The notes under the pieces are model-generated. The model ran no database searches, was not told where the DNA came from, and saw only the letters and a list, made by a program, of their open reading frames with translations. 64,000 bases of DNA from NCBI RefSeq assembly GCF_006439015.1, contig NZ_RCZG01000010.1, forward strand, positions 1-64,000, given 5' to 3'. Source of the DNA: Mycolicibacterium hodleri (lineage in GTDB: Bacteria > Actinomycetota > Actinomycetes > Mycobacteriales > Mycobacteriaceae). This document shows positions 35,073-43,921 of this stretch, piece after piece. Both the position numbers and the translations under genes were made by a program. Within the stretch, counting starts at the first letter, position 1; each line of letters begins with the position of its first letter.

Positions 35073-35315
35073 CGATCATCGCCTCGGTGACACGTGGGAA
35101 CGCCAGAGCCGAATTACGTTGTCAGACAATAAATCCGCTGAATACTCCATCACATGATCACTGTGGATGGACATTGGACTCCTCTCGGGTGCCGCGCGCA
35201 CACCGGATGACCAACTATCGCACAATGCACAACAGTGCTCACGCTTACGCACCACCAACCGGGGTGCCCCCGCGCCGTAGTGGTCAAAACGGACGATCTG
35301 TACGAAGCTCGCGAG
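35073..35315. promoter_or_regulatory. divergent region, dehalogenase / DUF2254 gene
   Basis: About 240 nt containing the promoters of two divergent units. The DUF2254 frame extends back to 35235, so the gene could begin here. No specific operator recognised. Confidence 0.3.
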
Positions 35316-36653
35316 ATGATGCCGACCTTCGCCTCCGCACGCGACTCCCTGCGCACGCAATTGTGGCCACTACCGGTCATTGGAGTGGTCGTTGCGGTAA
35401 TTGCCCGGATAGCACTGCCCCTTGTTGACGCCTATGTGGAAGAGAGTTTGCCCCCTTCGCTGGCATCACTGCTCTTCGGCGGAGACGCCGGTGCCGCCCG
35501 CACGCTACTCGACGCCATCGCCAGCTCACTCATCACCGTCACGTCGCTGACGTTCTCGCTCACCGTCGTCACCCTGCAGCTGGCGAGCAGCCAATTCTCA
35601 CCACGGCTGCTACGGACGTTCACCAGCGACATCTTCGTTCAGGCGACGCTGGCGATCTTTCTCTCGACCTTCACGTTCTCCCTGACCGTACTGCGGGCGA
35701 TCCGCAGCAACGACAACGGCGAAACATTCTTCATCCCAAGGATATCGGTCACGATTGCCTTCGCGATGGGTATCGTCAGCGTGCTGGGCCTGGTCCTCTT
35801 CTTGGCCCACCTGGCCCGACAGATCCGCGTCGAGACGATGCTGCGCGACGTCCACGACGACGCCAGCGCCACCGTACGCAGCGCGACGAGCCCACTCGAA
35901 GATGCCGACCCGCTACCCGTGCTGCCGACGCCGCCAGGGAATGCCGTCGACATCACTGCACCGTCGTCGGGCTTCTTGACCAGTATCGACGGGGCCGAGT
36001 TGCTCTCTGCTGCAATTGAAGCGGACGCGCATCTCATCGTCGATTGCCATCCCGGAAGCTCACTCGTCGAAGGGGTTCCGATTGGAATCGCATGGTCGGC
36101 ATCGAGCGCTCTCGACGAGGACGCCGTCAATCGCCTGCAGGGCGCCGTCCAGAGATCGATCAGGGTCGGCTACGAACGCACGGCAGCCCAAGACGTCGGC
36201 TACGGGCTCCGCCAGCTCACCGATGTCGCGAACAAGGCACTCTCGCCCGGCATCAACGATCCGACCACGGCCGTGCATGCACTGGGCCATATTTCGGCGA
36301 TACTGTGCCAGCTCGCCGGGCGTGATCTGAGGTCCATCGCGCTCCGTGACGACGATGACGAGGTGCGGGTGGTGTTGCGGCGGCCCAGTTTGGCCGAGGT
36401 ACTCGACGTCGCCATCACGCAGCCGCGCCGCTACGGGTCCTCGGATCCTCAGGTGATGACACGGTTGTTCCGCCTGCTGGAGGAACTCGCCTGGCACGTG
36501 GACGACGGAACTCCAATTCGCCAACAGCTCGCCCGGTTACGCACGACCGCGTCACAGTCGGACTTCGACAGCACCGAACTTGCCCAGCTGGAGATCGCCG
36601 CGCAGGAGGTCGAGCACGCCCTCGGCCACCGTCTCGATGGAAGCATTCCGTGA
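35316..36653 (+). CDS. DUF2254 membrane protein
   Basis: 445 aa from ATG 35316; GTG 35280 or 35235 are possible earlier starts. Four hydrophobic helices in the first 210 residues, with the family motif ITVTSLTFSLTVVTLQLASS followed by QFSPRLLRTF, then a large soluble C-terminal domain (DVGYGLRQLTDVANKALSPG, NDPTTAVHALGHI). Function of DUF2254 is unknown; it is a predicted inner-membrane protein common in Actinobacteria and Proteobacteria. Confidence 0.85.
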   Translation: MMPTFASARDSLRTQLWPLPVIGVVVAVIARIALPLVDAYVEESLPPSLASLLFGGDAGAARTLLDAIASSLITVTSLTFSLTVVTLQLASSQFSPRLLRTFTSDIFVQATLAIFLSTFTFSLTVLRAIRSNDNGETFFIPRISVTIAFAMGIVSVLGLVLFLAHLARQIRVETMLRDVHDDASATVRSATSPLEDADPLPVLPTPPGNAVDITAPSSGFLTSIDGAELLSAAIEADAHLIVDCHPGSSLVEGVPIGIAWSASSALDEDAVNRLQGAVQRSIRVGYERTAAQDVGYGLRQLTDVANKALSPGINDPTTAVHALGHISAILCQLAGRDLRSIALRDDDDEVRVVLRRPSLAEVLDVAITQPRRYGSSDPQVMTRLFRLLEELAWHVDDGTPIRQQLARLRTTASQSDFDSTELAQLEIAAQEVEHALGHRLDGSIP

Positions 36654-36766
36654 GCCATCGCCGCATCGGGGCCGGCGCTCAGCAGCGTCCGCGTGGTCGC
36701 GCCGCCTTGCTGTCCGGTTGCTCCCACCACGGCGACTACGCCAGATAGCTCCGCATTCTTCTCCGC
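36653..36766 (-). pseudogene. NmrA-like NAD(P)-binding protein, N-terminal remnant
   Basis: On the minus strand the frame reads KNAELSGVVAVVGATGQQGG then ATTRTLLSAG, the exact look of an NmrA/NAD(P)-binding Rossmann start (GATGQQGG). Family similarity is lost around position 36670, where the DUF2254 gene end begins. It is an N-terminal scrap of about 35 residues, abutting a TetR C-terminal scrap on the other strand. Confidence 0.55.
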
Positions 36767-37220
36767 TCACGGTCTGCTCATCGCAGCCCTCGACCGCATC
36801 GGCGAATCCGGGCGCACCGGCGCCCCGGCAGTGCAGGCCTATCTAAAGGAATGTCTGCGATTGGGTGACCAACTGGGGCTCCCCCTGCGTGGGGCACCGC
36901 CCTTGACCGACCCCACATCCATCGACGCGAGGGGACGCATCAACCACGCGTTGGAGCGGTTCCTGGCCGACGGACGCGCGCAGGGCGCCGTGCGCGCCGA
37001 TGTCAACGCCACCGACGTCATCGCGTGCGGCGCGATGATCACTCACCCGCTGTCTCATGGCCGCGTCTCGGCGAGCATCGCAAGTCGCCACGTCGCGCTG
37101 TTCGTGCACGGTCTGCAGGCAACTGATGCCCGCGATCTGCCGGCACCGCCGATCACCCGCGAAGAGGTGGAAACCGCCCTGGCCGCCAACGCCGTCGGCC
37201 GACGCGCTGGCGGCGGCTAG
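36750..37220 (+). pseudogene. TetR-family regulator lacking its HTH domain
   Basis: The frame from about 36750 matches the ligand-binding C-terminal domain of TetR proteins (NHALERFLADGRAQGAVRAD then VNATDVIACGAMITHPLSHG) and ends at 37218-37220. No helix-turn-helix precedes it; instead the DNA upstream is an NmrA N-terminus in reverse. NmrA and TetR genes are often divergent neighbours, so one deletion taking out both promoter sides would give this. No good start codon in place, so likely non-functional. Confidence 0.55.
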
Positions 37221-37663
37221 CTGGCGCCGCTGGGCGTTTGGGGTCAGCTCATAGAACGGCACGCCGCCCACCGTGGTCGGTGTGTACTTCTGTATTGACC
37301 CAGTCCTCGATGCGATCCTCCTCGCTCGAACCCTGATGACCCGGCGGTTTGGCCATCGAGCCCCCGGATCCGTTCGACAGGGACTTCGGCAGCCCGAGAC
37401 CGGTCGAGGGGATGTCTTAGTGGATGCGCACCTGGTCGACGTAGGCCTTGAATTGCTCGCGTGTCGGTGCAGGGTCGGCAGATCCGAATTCACCGAGCGC
37501 CTTCACGGGCTGCTCGGCCTGGGCACTCGAACTTGCGGTGACTTCCGCGCGAAGTCGCGGCGGATGGTCATCGGGTTGGTCGGATATTGGCGGTGACCCC
37601 CGGGGCCGGTACGTGAAACTCGACAAGTTCACGTCGGTTTGTGGCATTTTCCTGCATCGATCT
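37221..37663. other. spacer before tRNA cluster with decayed frames
   Basis: About 440 nt. Two short minus-strand frames are present (37249-37356, beginning MAKPPGHQGSSEEDRIEDW, 35 aa; 37417-37647, ending KAYVDQVRIH). Neither is recognised; they may be remnants of a disrupted gene. No integrase or att-like duplication of the tRNA was found here. Confidence 0.35.
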
Positions 37664-37666
37664 TGG

Positions 37667-37740
37667 TGGCCAGGGCCGGGATCGAACCGGCGACCTTCCG
37701 CTTTTCAGGCGGACGCTCGTACCAACTGAGCTACCTGGCC
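37667..37740 (-). tRNA. tRNA-Phe (GAA)
   Basis: Cloverleaf read on the minus strand: acceptor GGCCAGG pairs with CCTGGCC, D-arm GCTCAGTTGGTACGAGC, anticodon loop CTGAAAA (anticodon GAA), T-arm GCCGGTTCGATCCCGGC, discriminator A. CCA is encoded (37664-37666). Its 3' end faces the accessory region. Confidence 0.97.
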
Positions 37741-37774
37741 GGGACGGCACGGAATTCCTTGCCTCGCCGTTTGG

Positions 37775-37848
37775 CGACCCTGACGGGACTCGAACCCGCG
37801 ACCTCCGCCGTGACAGGGCGGCGCGCTAACCAACTGCGCCACAGGGCC
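37775..37848 (-). tRNA. tRNA-Asp (GTC)
   Basis: Minus-strand cloverleaf: acceptor GGCCCTG/CAGGGTC, anticodon arm CCGCC-CTGTCAC-GGCGG (anticodon GTC), T-arm GCGGGTTCGAGTCCCGT. Discriminator G. 35 nt from tRNA-Phe. Confidence 0.97.
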
Positions 37849-37889
37849 TTACTTTTTCATGCTGCTCCGACGTCGCCGCCGTTGCGTCG

Positions 37890-37962
37890 TACCCCCAACG
37901 GGATTCGAACCCGTGCTACCGCCGTGAAAGGGCGGCGTCCTAGGCCGCTAAACGATGGGGGC
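37890..37962 (-). tRNA. tRNA-Glu (TTC)
   Basis: Minus-strand cloverleaf: acceptor GCCCCCA/TGGGGGT, anticodon arm CCGCC-CTTTCAC-GGCGG (anticodon TTC), T-arm ACGGGTTCGAATCCCGT, discriminator A. Probably the first gene of a Glu-Asp-Phe transcript. Confidence 0.97.
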
Positions 37963-38110
37963 CAAAGCCGAATCTCTTCGGGGTACTCGCAACACAAGCG
38001 CGTTGGGAGCTTCGATAGCTTAGGGTACCGACCCCCAAATCCTCAAACGGGCTCCGAGGGTTGCTCCCGAGACGAGTGCGGCGGGGCGGCCAAGTAGTCT
38101 GATCCTCCGC

Positions 38111-38183
38111 GCCCCTATAGCTCAGTTGGTAGAGCTACGGACTTTTAATCCGCAGGTCCCAGGTTCGAGCCCTGGTGGGGGCA
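38111..38183 (+). tRNA. tRNA-Lys (TTT)
   Basis: Plus-strand cloverleaf: acceptor GCCCCTA/TGGGGGC, D-arm GCTCAGTTGGTAGAGC, anticodon loop CTTTTAA (anticodon TTT), T-arm CCAGGTTCGAGCCCTGG, discriminator A. Divergent from the Glu-Asp-Phe cluster. Confidence 0.97.
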
Positions 38184-38200
38184 CAGCTCAGAGGCGGTAT

Positions 38201-38512
38201 CTACACCCGCCGAGGGACGCGATCCATCGTCACGGTGCGACCCGGCAGCACCTTGCTCACCGCGCGGAGACGCGGGCTGGCACTCGGACCCACCGCCACG
38301 AGTGCGTGCTGATCAGCCGTTCCTCGACGGCTCGGCTTACGAGGCATGAGGACGAGGTCGATGCCGACTTGCTTCGTGCGGTGACGAAGCTTGCCCTGAC
38401 GCGGCTCCAGCCAGCGCAATCGGAACAAGGGACCGGAGATCACGAGCGCTAGCAGCTGCGGCAGGGCCGACCTTAGAGAGGGGTGGACGAGAGGTCTTCT
38501 ACGTTGCGGCAT
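38201..38512 (-). CDS. hypothetical basic protein
   Basis: 103-aa frame from ATG 38512 (MPQRRRPLVHPSLRSALPQL), or 122 aa from 38569. Contains a hydrophobic stretch LPQLLALVISGPLFRLRWLE followed by a strongly basic half (GKLRHRTKQVGIDLVLMPRK). It ends 17 nt from the tRNA-Lys 3' end, convergently. The frame looks coding in composition, but no family is recognised. Confidence 0.45.
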   Translation of the reverse strand: MPQRRRPLVHPSLRSALPQLLALVISGPLFRLRWLEPRQGKLRHRTKQVGIDLVLMPRKPSRRGTADQHALVAVGPSASPRLRAVSKVLPGRTVTMDRVPRRV

Positions 38513-38569
38513 TGCCTTGCACACCGCCACGTCTGGGGGGCATCTCCAGGCGGCGGGTAAGGTCCGCAC

Positions 38570-39306
38570 CGCAGATCAGGAATGACGTCCGGCCCTGCAC
38601 CACCGGTCGAGTCCCGTGATGTGACTCGACGGGCAGCAGCAGAGCGGACTAGCCGCGCGAGCCCGCCCGGAGTCGCGTGGCGAACATCATGCCATCATGC
38701 GAGCAATGTCGCGCGCGTCAAATAAGTAGGCCCGTTCGGGATGCGCGGAGCACGCTGACGTCCACTGCCTTCTCCGCTCCGCGGACTCCTTCCCACCGCC
38801 GTCGAGGGTGTTCGCGGGCCCGGGACTCTCGGCGTACGCCGTCTCGACCCAATGCGCTCGGGACGACGACGGTGCCAACGGCCACGCGGCGGGTCCGCGT
38901 TGCCAGTCACAGATTGCCAAGAATAGCTGCGGTGGTCGACGCGGATCCGTGCCGACCGCTCGCAGTGACGATCAAAGTGGCACGTCAGTGCACTTCTGGG
39001 TCAGACGGCGCGCTGTCGTTGCTGGTCGTGTGACGATTAGACCTGCGAAGTGCTGACCACCCCTGACGGCGCATACGCATCCGTCCTATTAGTGAACACT
39101 CAGCGTTCTGCGACCGATTTGCGGAAACAGCTAGCGGTGGTGCCAAGGGCATAGTAACTTTCTGACAACGAACAAGACGGTTCCTGCGAACGAACGATGC
39201 AGTTCGCGAGCAGGGGGCGCGACGCGGTGTCGTTGTACGGTTCACAAGCCTGCGGGTGCATGACTCACCATCAGCACTCCGCTCGAAACAAGGGGGTTCC
39301 GCTCCG
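38570..39306. promoter_or_regulatory. long intergenic region upstream of KAS III gene
   Basis: About 740 nt without a supported gene, with lower GC patches than its surroundings. An inverted repeat GCGAAC (39186-39191) / GTTCGC (39202-39207) lies about 100 nt before ATG 39307 and may be an operator. No small ORF with convincing features. Confidence 0.35.
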
Positions 39307-40332
39307 ATGACGCTTCCTCGCCTCTACCTCTCCCCGCCCGCAACAGTCATCCCAGACGCGGCGGTCGACAACGAAACTGTGCTGTCTCGCGTGCACACCG
39401 CGTACCACGGCCCGGCAAACCAGTGGGACACGATCGAGCAAAGCATTCGCTATGTATTCGATCGATGTAATACCAAGATGCGTTACATCGAGGAGGACAC
39501 GACGCTCTCGCCCGGCGAGTTCGCCTCGCGGGCGGTCTTCGCCTGCCTGGAGGAAAACGGAGTCGCGGCGACCGACGTCGATCTCCTCATCTACGGAGGC
39601 ATCGCGCGCGACAACTTCGAACCGGCCACCGCTTCGGAGGTCGCGGGGCGCCTCGGCGCGGATCCGCTGCAGGCCATGGACGTGACCTGCGCCTGTGCCG
39701 GCCTCATCGAGGCGCTGCACGTCGCGACCGGCTACTTCGCCCTACACGACGAGATCCAGACGGCGGTCATCTGCTCCGGCGAGCTGACGCGGGACTGGAT
39801 CAACTACGACATGCAGTCAATCGAGGACGTCACGCTCGACGTCGCCGGCCTGACGCTCGGAAACGCCGCCGCCGCAATACTTCTCACCCGCAAGCCGCTA
39901 CCGAACGGCAGCGCGAGGCTCACCGGGCTGATGCACAAGACCCTTCCGGAGCACTACGCCCTCTGCAAGGCGCCCGTCGACGGGCACTTCACGTCGCACT
40001 CGAAGGAGCTCTTCGCACTCGCAGAACACGTTCCACCCGAGATCCGTCGCATGCTGGGCACCATCGGATGGGCGCCGGAAGAGATCGACCACTACGCGTT
40101 TCACCAGCCGAGCGAGGCAGTGCTGGAGAGGGTGTTCTCCGAACTCGGCGCACGGCCTCAGGCCTGCGTGCACACCCATTCCCTGTACGGCAACACCGCG
40201 AGCACCGCGTGGGCTCTCGCGCTCGACTACCGCCTCAAAAACGGCACCGTCGAAAATGGGGACAAGATCGTCGTCGCGAGCGCTGCAGCCGGCTTCACCA
40301 TCGCAGGCGCTGCGGCGCAGTGGGAGTGCTGA
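39307..40332 (+). CDS. 3-oxoacyl-ACP synthase III family protein (FabH/thiolase fold)
   Basis: 341-aa protein from ATG 39307 (MTLPRLYLSPPATVIPDAAV). The KAS III catalytic triad is visible: Cys in VTCACAGLIEAL (C128 or C130), His266 in HQPSEAVLERVF and Asn296 in YGNTASTAWALAL. It has RYIEEDTTLSPGEFASRA near the N-terminus, where the TGI loop of FabH lies. It would condense an acyl thioester with a second acyl or malonyl unit. It directly abuts a sulfotransferase gene (stop 40332, ATG 40333). It differs from housekeeping FabH; substrate unknown. Confidence 0.85.
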   Translation: MTLPRLYLSPPATVIPDAAVDNETVLSRVHTAYHGPANQWDTIEQSIRYVFDRCNTKMRYIEEDTTLSPGEFASRAVFACLEENGVAATDVDLLIYGGIARDNFEPATASEVAGRLGADPLQAMDVTCACAGLIEALHVATGYFALHDEIQTAVICSGELTRDWINYDMQSIEDVTLDVAGLTLGNAAAAILLTRKPLPNGSARLTGLMHKTLPEHYALCKAPVDGHFTSHSKELFALAEHVPPEIRRMLGTIGWAPEEIDHYAFHQPSEAVLERVFSELGARPQACVHTHSLYGNTASTAWALALDYRLKNGTVENGDKIVVASAAAGFTIAGAAAQWEC

Positions 40333-41448
40333 ATGGGCCACTACGTGCGGCTGTACCGGACGATCAACAAAACCTTCCGGTACTACTTTCGACCTCTCGG
40401 CACGTTCGCGGCACTCCAAATTCGCCAGGTCGTCTCGGCCACCACACTCGGCCTGGACCACGTCTTCTATCCCCGTCACCGCAAGCAGCCCATCGACCGG
40501 CCGATCTTCATCATCGGCAACCCGCGTAGCGGCACCACGTTCCTGCACCGACTGCTCCTCGGAGCCGGCGACATGGCCGCCTTCGAGCTGTGGGAGATGC
40601 TGTTTCCGGCCATCACGGCCCGCAAGCTGCTCGGCGGCATCGTCCCGCGGCTCGATCGGATCAACCCTGCGCGGTATCACCCGTCCGACGTCCATGACAC
40701 GAGCCTGCGCGGTATCGAGACCGACGACGTGGCGTGGTTCTTCCGGACGCTCGACGGTCCGTTCGCCTGGGCGTACTTCCTCGCCTGGCAGGACACGTGG
40801 GGAAGCGAGCTGTCCCGGCACGAATTCGGGATCGAGGGTGTGAGTGCCCGCGAGGAAAGCCGCTTCTTCCGGTACCACGAGGCCATCTGGCGACGGAACC
40901 TCACCTACAAGCGCGCCAATCGGATCCTGGCGAAGACCAGCATGCTCACGCTTCGCCTCGACTCGCTGCTGAAGCGCTACCCCGATTGCAAGCTGGTGTA
41001 CGTCATCCGCGACCCGGTCGAAGTCATCCCGTCCGGTATGTCGCTGCTCGCGGGGGTGCTCGAGAACGGATACGACATCTGGAATCGCACCAGCGACGAC
41101 GACCAGAAGCGGTGGTTGGAGAATCTCTACCAAGCGTCGGCTGAAATGCTCCGCTCCTTCCACGAGGCAAACTCGTCGGGCCGGATCCCCGAGAAGAACC
41201 TGTGCATCGTGCGGTACACGGACCTTCTCCAGGACCTCGAACCGACGATGAAGCGAATCCTCGACTTCATCGAGGTGGAGCCCAGCCAGGCCTTCGTCGA
41301 GGAAATCCGGGCACAGGCGGAGCGGCAGCGCACCTACAAGAGCAAGCATCAGCATTCGCCCGAGAAGTTCGACCTCGACCCCGAGCGCATCCGGCAGGAC
41401 CTCGGGTTCGTGTACGACGCGTTCAAGCTCTCCGACCAGGCCGGCTGA
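40333..41448 (+). CDS. sulfotransferase family protein
   Basis: 371-aa protein. The PAPS 5'-phosphosulfate loop FIIGNPRSGTTFLHRLLLG (about residues 59-77) and the 3'-phosphate segment LVYVIRDPVEVIPSGMSLL define it as a PAPS-dependent sulfotransferase. An N-terminal basic amphipathic stretch may sit on the membrane. It starts at the base after the KAS III stop. The pair suggests sulfation of a lipid or ketone/alcohol product made by the KAS III, but no reductase is adjacent. Confidence 0.85.
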   Translation: MGHYVRLYRTINKTFRYYFRPLGTFAALQIRQVVSATTLGLDHVFYPRHRKQPIDRPIFIIGNPRSGTTFLHRLLLGAGDMAAFELWEMLFPAITARKLLGGIVPRLDRINPARYHPSDVHDTSLRGIETDDVAWFFRTLDGPFAWAYFLAWQDTWGSELSRHEFGIEGVSAREESRFFRYHEAIWRRNLTYKRANRILAKTSMLTLRLDSLLKRYPDCKLVYVIRDPVEVIPSGMSLLAGVLENGYDIWNRTSDDDQKRWLENLYQASAEMLRSFHEANSSGRIPEKNLCIVRYTDLLQDLEPTMKRILDFIEVEPSQAFVEEIRAQAERQRTYKSKHQHSPEKFDLDPERIRQDLGFVYDAFKLSDQAG

Positions 41449-41574
41449 CGGCTGCCCCGATGAACAACCCGCTGACGATGCTTCGCGTATCCAATCGGCG
41501 TCCAACAGCAGAGAAAGCCGCGCCCGCCGACCTGCGGGCACAACGAAGTGTCCAGTTTAGCTAGGGAGAGAACA
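41449..41574. promoter_or_regulatory. upstream region of repeat surface protein
   Basis: 126 nt between the sulfotransferase and the secreted protein gene. It ends with an AGGGAGAG ribosome-binding site 5 nt before ATG 41575. No terminator hairpin recognised. Confidence 0.35.
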
Positions 41575-43887
41575 ATGAACGCGTCACGCTATATCGGTCG
41601 TATCGGCGCTTTGGCGGCGGCCTTGGGGGTGGGTGTAGCGGTCTTCACCGGTGCCGGGGTCGCCTCGGCCGCGCCCGCATCGGAGGGTTCGTCCTCGCCC
41701 AGTGCAGGGAGTGACGGCGCGCCGAGCACGGGATCGGCGAACACGCCGGCCGGCTCGTCTTCCGCCACCCAGACCGCGGAATCCGACTCGAGTACCACCT
41801 CGTCGTCGACCGCCTCCAAGCCGTCGAAGCCCACGCGCACCGGCCCGTTCGCCGGTATCTTCGGCGCCCACAAGCCCACCTCCTCCTGGCCTAAGCCAGG
41901 GTCGTCGGCTCCCGACCCCGAGGATTCGACCCCGAGTGCGGATGACGCGACCGATACGGACGCCACGCCGCGAACCAAGAAGGACCGGCCAGCGTTCAAG
42001 CTGACTCACGTAAACCCTAGCGCGACAGCATCTTCCACTGTGGGCACGTCCAACGACACAGCCACGACCCCTGACGTCGTGGTGAAGAAGCCGTGGAAGG
42101 CGGCGGTGACGGCGGCAGTAACTCCTTCCACCACTGCGACGGTGACGCCGGTATCGACGGCGAAGAGTTCACTCTCGACGGTGACCGCGAACGTCACGAC
42201 CGAGACGGCAACGCCGACAGCGGCGACGCAGGCCGGCAGTATCGCGACCGTCATCGCCAGCGTCGTCGACCGGCTCCTGCACCCCTTCTCCGGGAACGCG
42301 CCCGGGGGAACCTCGGTGGACACACCCCTCTCGTGGATGGTGCTCGCCGCATCGCGCCGCGAACTCGCCGGTGCCGCCAATCTCGCTCAGGCGAGTGCTG
42401 TCACGACGAAGCCGACGCTGGTGCTGAACGGCTACAACGTCGTTGCCACCACGCCGCAGAACGTCACGTCGTTCTATGGAATGTTCAACATGATTCCGGG
42501 TGGGGTCGGAGTTGTTCAGGGCCCACAGTCGTTCAATCTGGTCGACCCGAAGACCGGTGCGACCGTCGGGTCCTTCGATGCGCTGGTGGCACGAAACAAT
42601 TCCTACGGTTTCGGTCAAACGTTGGTGCAACTAGTCGTCACCAGCAATGACGGGGGCACCGTCGGTACGGGCGCCGGGCAGATTCCGCCGGTGGGTTCAG
42701 TGATCCAGAGTTCGGGTACCGCCCTCTTTGGCACCATCTACACCTCGATGCCGACGGCAAACGGCAATGTCGTGTCGTACAAGTCCTACTCGCCATTCGG
42801 GAGTGCTCCGCTTTACACGGCCTTCGACGCCGCCAAGGGTCTGACCGACTACGCCGAGGTCAACGCGCCCATCGAACTCCCCAACGGCTACTCCATCCTT
42901 CCTGTGAGCCCCTCAAGCGAGGAGTTCACCGGAATAGCCGGATCTCCCCCGCTCTTCTTGTCCCTTCAGGGCCGTCAAACGTTCAAGGTCGTCGACCAAA
43001 ACAACAATGTGGTCGGCACCTTCGAGGGCGTCGTGACTACCACGTCGGACGCGGTCGACACCTACTCCGAGGCAATCCTGGTCACTGCCAGCGACGGCCC
43101 GAACGTCGGTACAGGCGTCGGGCAGGTTCCGCCGGTCGGCACGGTGTACAACGTCATCTACTTCGGTAGCCCCGACACGCGCGTCCTGTACTACGCCAAG
43201 CCCTCGGACAGCGGCACGGTGATTTCAACCACGTACACGAAGAACGGCAAGACGACACCGCTCAACTTCATCACCTTCGATGCGACCAAGTCGACCGCCA
43301 AGGACACGCTGACGGTTCCCGGCCGCTACACGTTGACCGCCACGGCCCCATTCGACACCACCACCGCGTCGGGGATCAACGGCCTCCCCCCGCGGGAGGT
43401 GGAGATCCAGGGCTATCAGCAGTACCAGGTGAAGAACAAGGCCGGCGTCGTCGTCGGGACCGTCAACGCCCAGGTCATCAACCAGTGGGATTGGTCGGGC
43501 AACAGCAAACAGTCAGTCCTGGTGACCGACATCGTAGATGGCAATCCCGGCACCGGTGTGAACGACGTTCCGCCGGTCGGATCGGTCTTCAACTTCAGTT
43601 TCAACGGGTCGTCCAATTACGGGCAGGCGTACTACGCCCTGCCCTCCCCAACCGGCGACGTGGTCGCGTACAAACTCGTCACCCCGTTCGGCGCCTTCAA
43701 CCTCTTCAACTCCTATGACGCAGCCGCGGGGCTCGGCAATCCCGACGACTACACGTTCTACAACCCCCTGAACGTCAACCCTCTCAACGTCATGGCCGCG
43801 GCGTCCAGGACGCCTGCTCTAGGCTCCTCGGCTGCACCGGTTACCTGCTCCAACGACGTGAACGCTCTGGCGTGCATCGCGGTGTAG
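41575..43887 (+). CDS. large secreted protein with Ser/Thr-rich linker and three beta-rich repeats
   Basis: 770 aa. ATG 41575 starts a signal peptide (MNASRYIGRIGALAAALGVG, cleavage after GVASA-AP). Residues about 32-265 are a low-complexity Ser/Thr/Ala/Pro linker. Three tandem domains of about 150 aa start near residues 280, 433 and 579; each has a hydrophobic strand, V.(G/A)TF/S motif, a TG.G.(I/V/D)PPVGSV element and an F.AAKGL-type ending. The N-terminal pre-sequence is one seen on many mycobacterial exported proteins. Repeat domains are not recognised; adhesion or cell-envelope role is a guess. Two Cys occur only at the very C-terminus. Confidence 0.75.
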   Translation: MNASRYIGRIGALAAALGVGVAVFTGAGVASAAPASEGSSSPSAGSDGAPSTGSANTPAGSSSATQTAESDSSTTSSSTASKPSKPTRTGPFAGIFGAHKPTSSWPKPGSSAPDPEDSTPSADDATDTDATPRTKKDRPAFKLTHVNPSATASSTVGTSNDTATTPDVVVKKPWKAAVTAAVTPSTTATVTPVSTAKSSLSTVTANVTTETATPTAATQAGSIATVIASVVDRLLHPFSGNAPGGTSVDTPLSWMVLAASRRELAGAANLAQASAVTTKPTLVLNGYNVVATTPQNVTSFYGMFNMIPGGVGVVQGPQSFNLVDPKTGATVGSFDALVARNNSYGFGQTLVQLVVTSNDGGTVGTGAGQIPPVGSVIQSSGTALFGTIYTSMPTANGNVVSYKSYSPFGSAPLYTAFDAAKGLTDYAEVNAPIELPNGYSILPVSPSSEEFTGIAGSPPLFLSLQGRQTFKVVDQNNNVVGTFEGVVTTTSDAVDTYSEAILVTASDGPNVGTGVGQVPPVGTVYNVIYFGSPDTRVLYYAKPSDSGTVISTTYTKNGKTTPLNFITFDATKSTAKDTLTVPGRYTLTATAPFDTTTASGINGLPPREVEIQGYQQYQVKNKAGVVVGTVNAQVINQWDWSGNSKQSVLVTDIVDGNPGTGVNDVPPVGSVFNFSFNGSSNYGQAYYALPSPTGDVVAYKLVTPFGAFNLFNSYDAAAGLGNPDDYTFYNPLNVNPLNVMAAASRTPALGSSAAPVTCSNDVNALACIAV

Positions 43888-43921
43888 CGTCGCCGGCGGC
43901 GCTGGTTTAGCAACGAAGGAT

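Noticed and set aside
37249..37356. 35-aa minus-strand frame near the tRNA cluster
   Set aside because: Sequence looks peptide-like but has no ribosome site or known relative; likely a remnant.
38684..38713. Short palindromic GCCATCATGC-type strings as an attachment site
   Set aside because: No matching copy near the other tRNAs or at the IS edge was found by eye.
39898..41541. Long minus-strand open frame (547 aa) opposite KAS III and the sulfotransferase
   Set aside because: It is antisense to two genes with clear catalytic motifs; composition (Arg/Glu/Val/Gly-rich, no domain) is that of a high-GC shadow frame.
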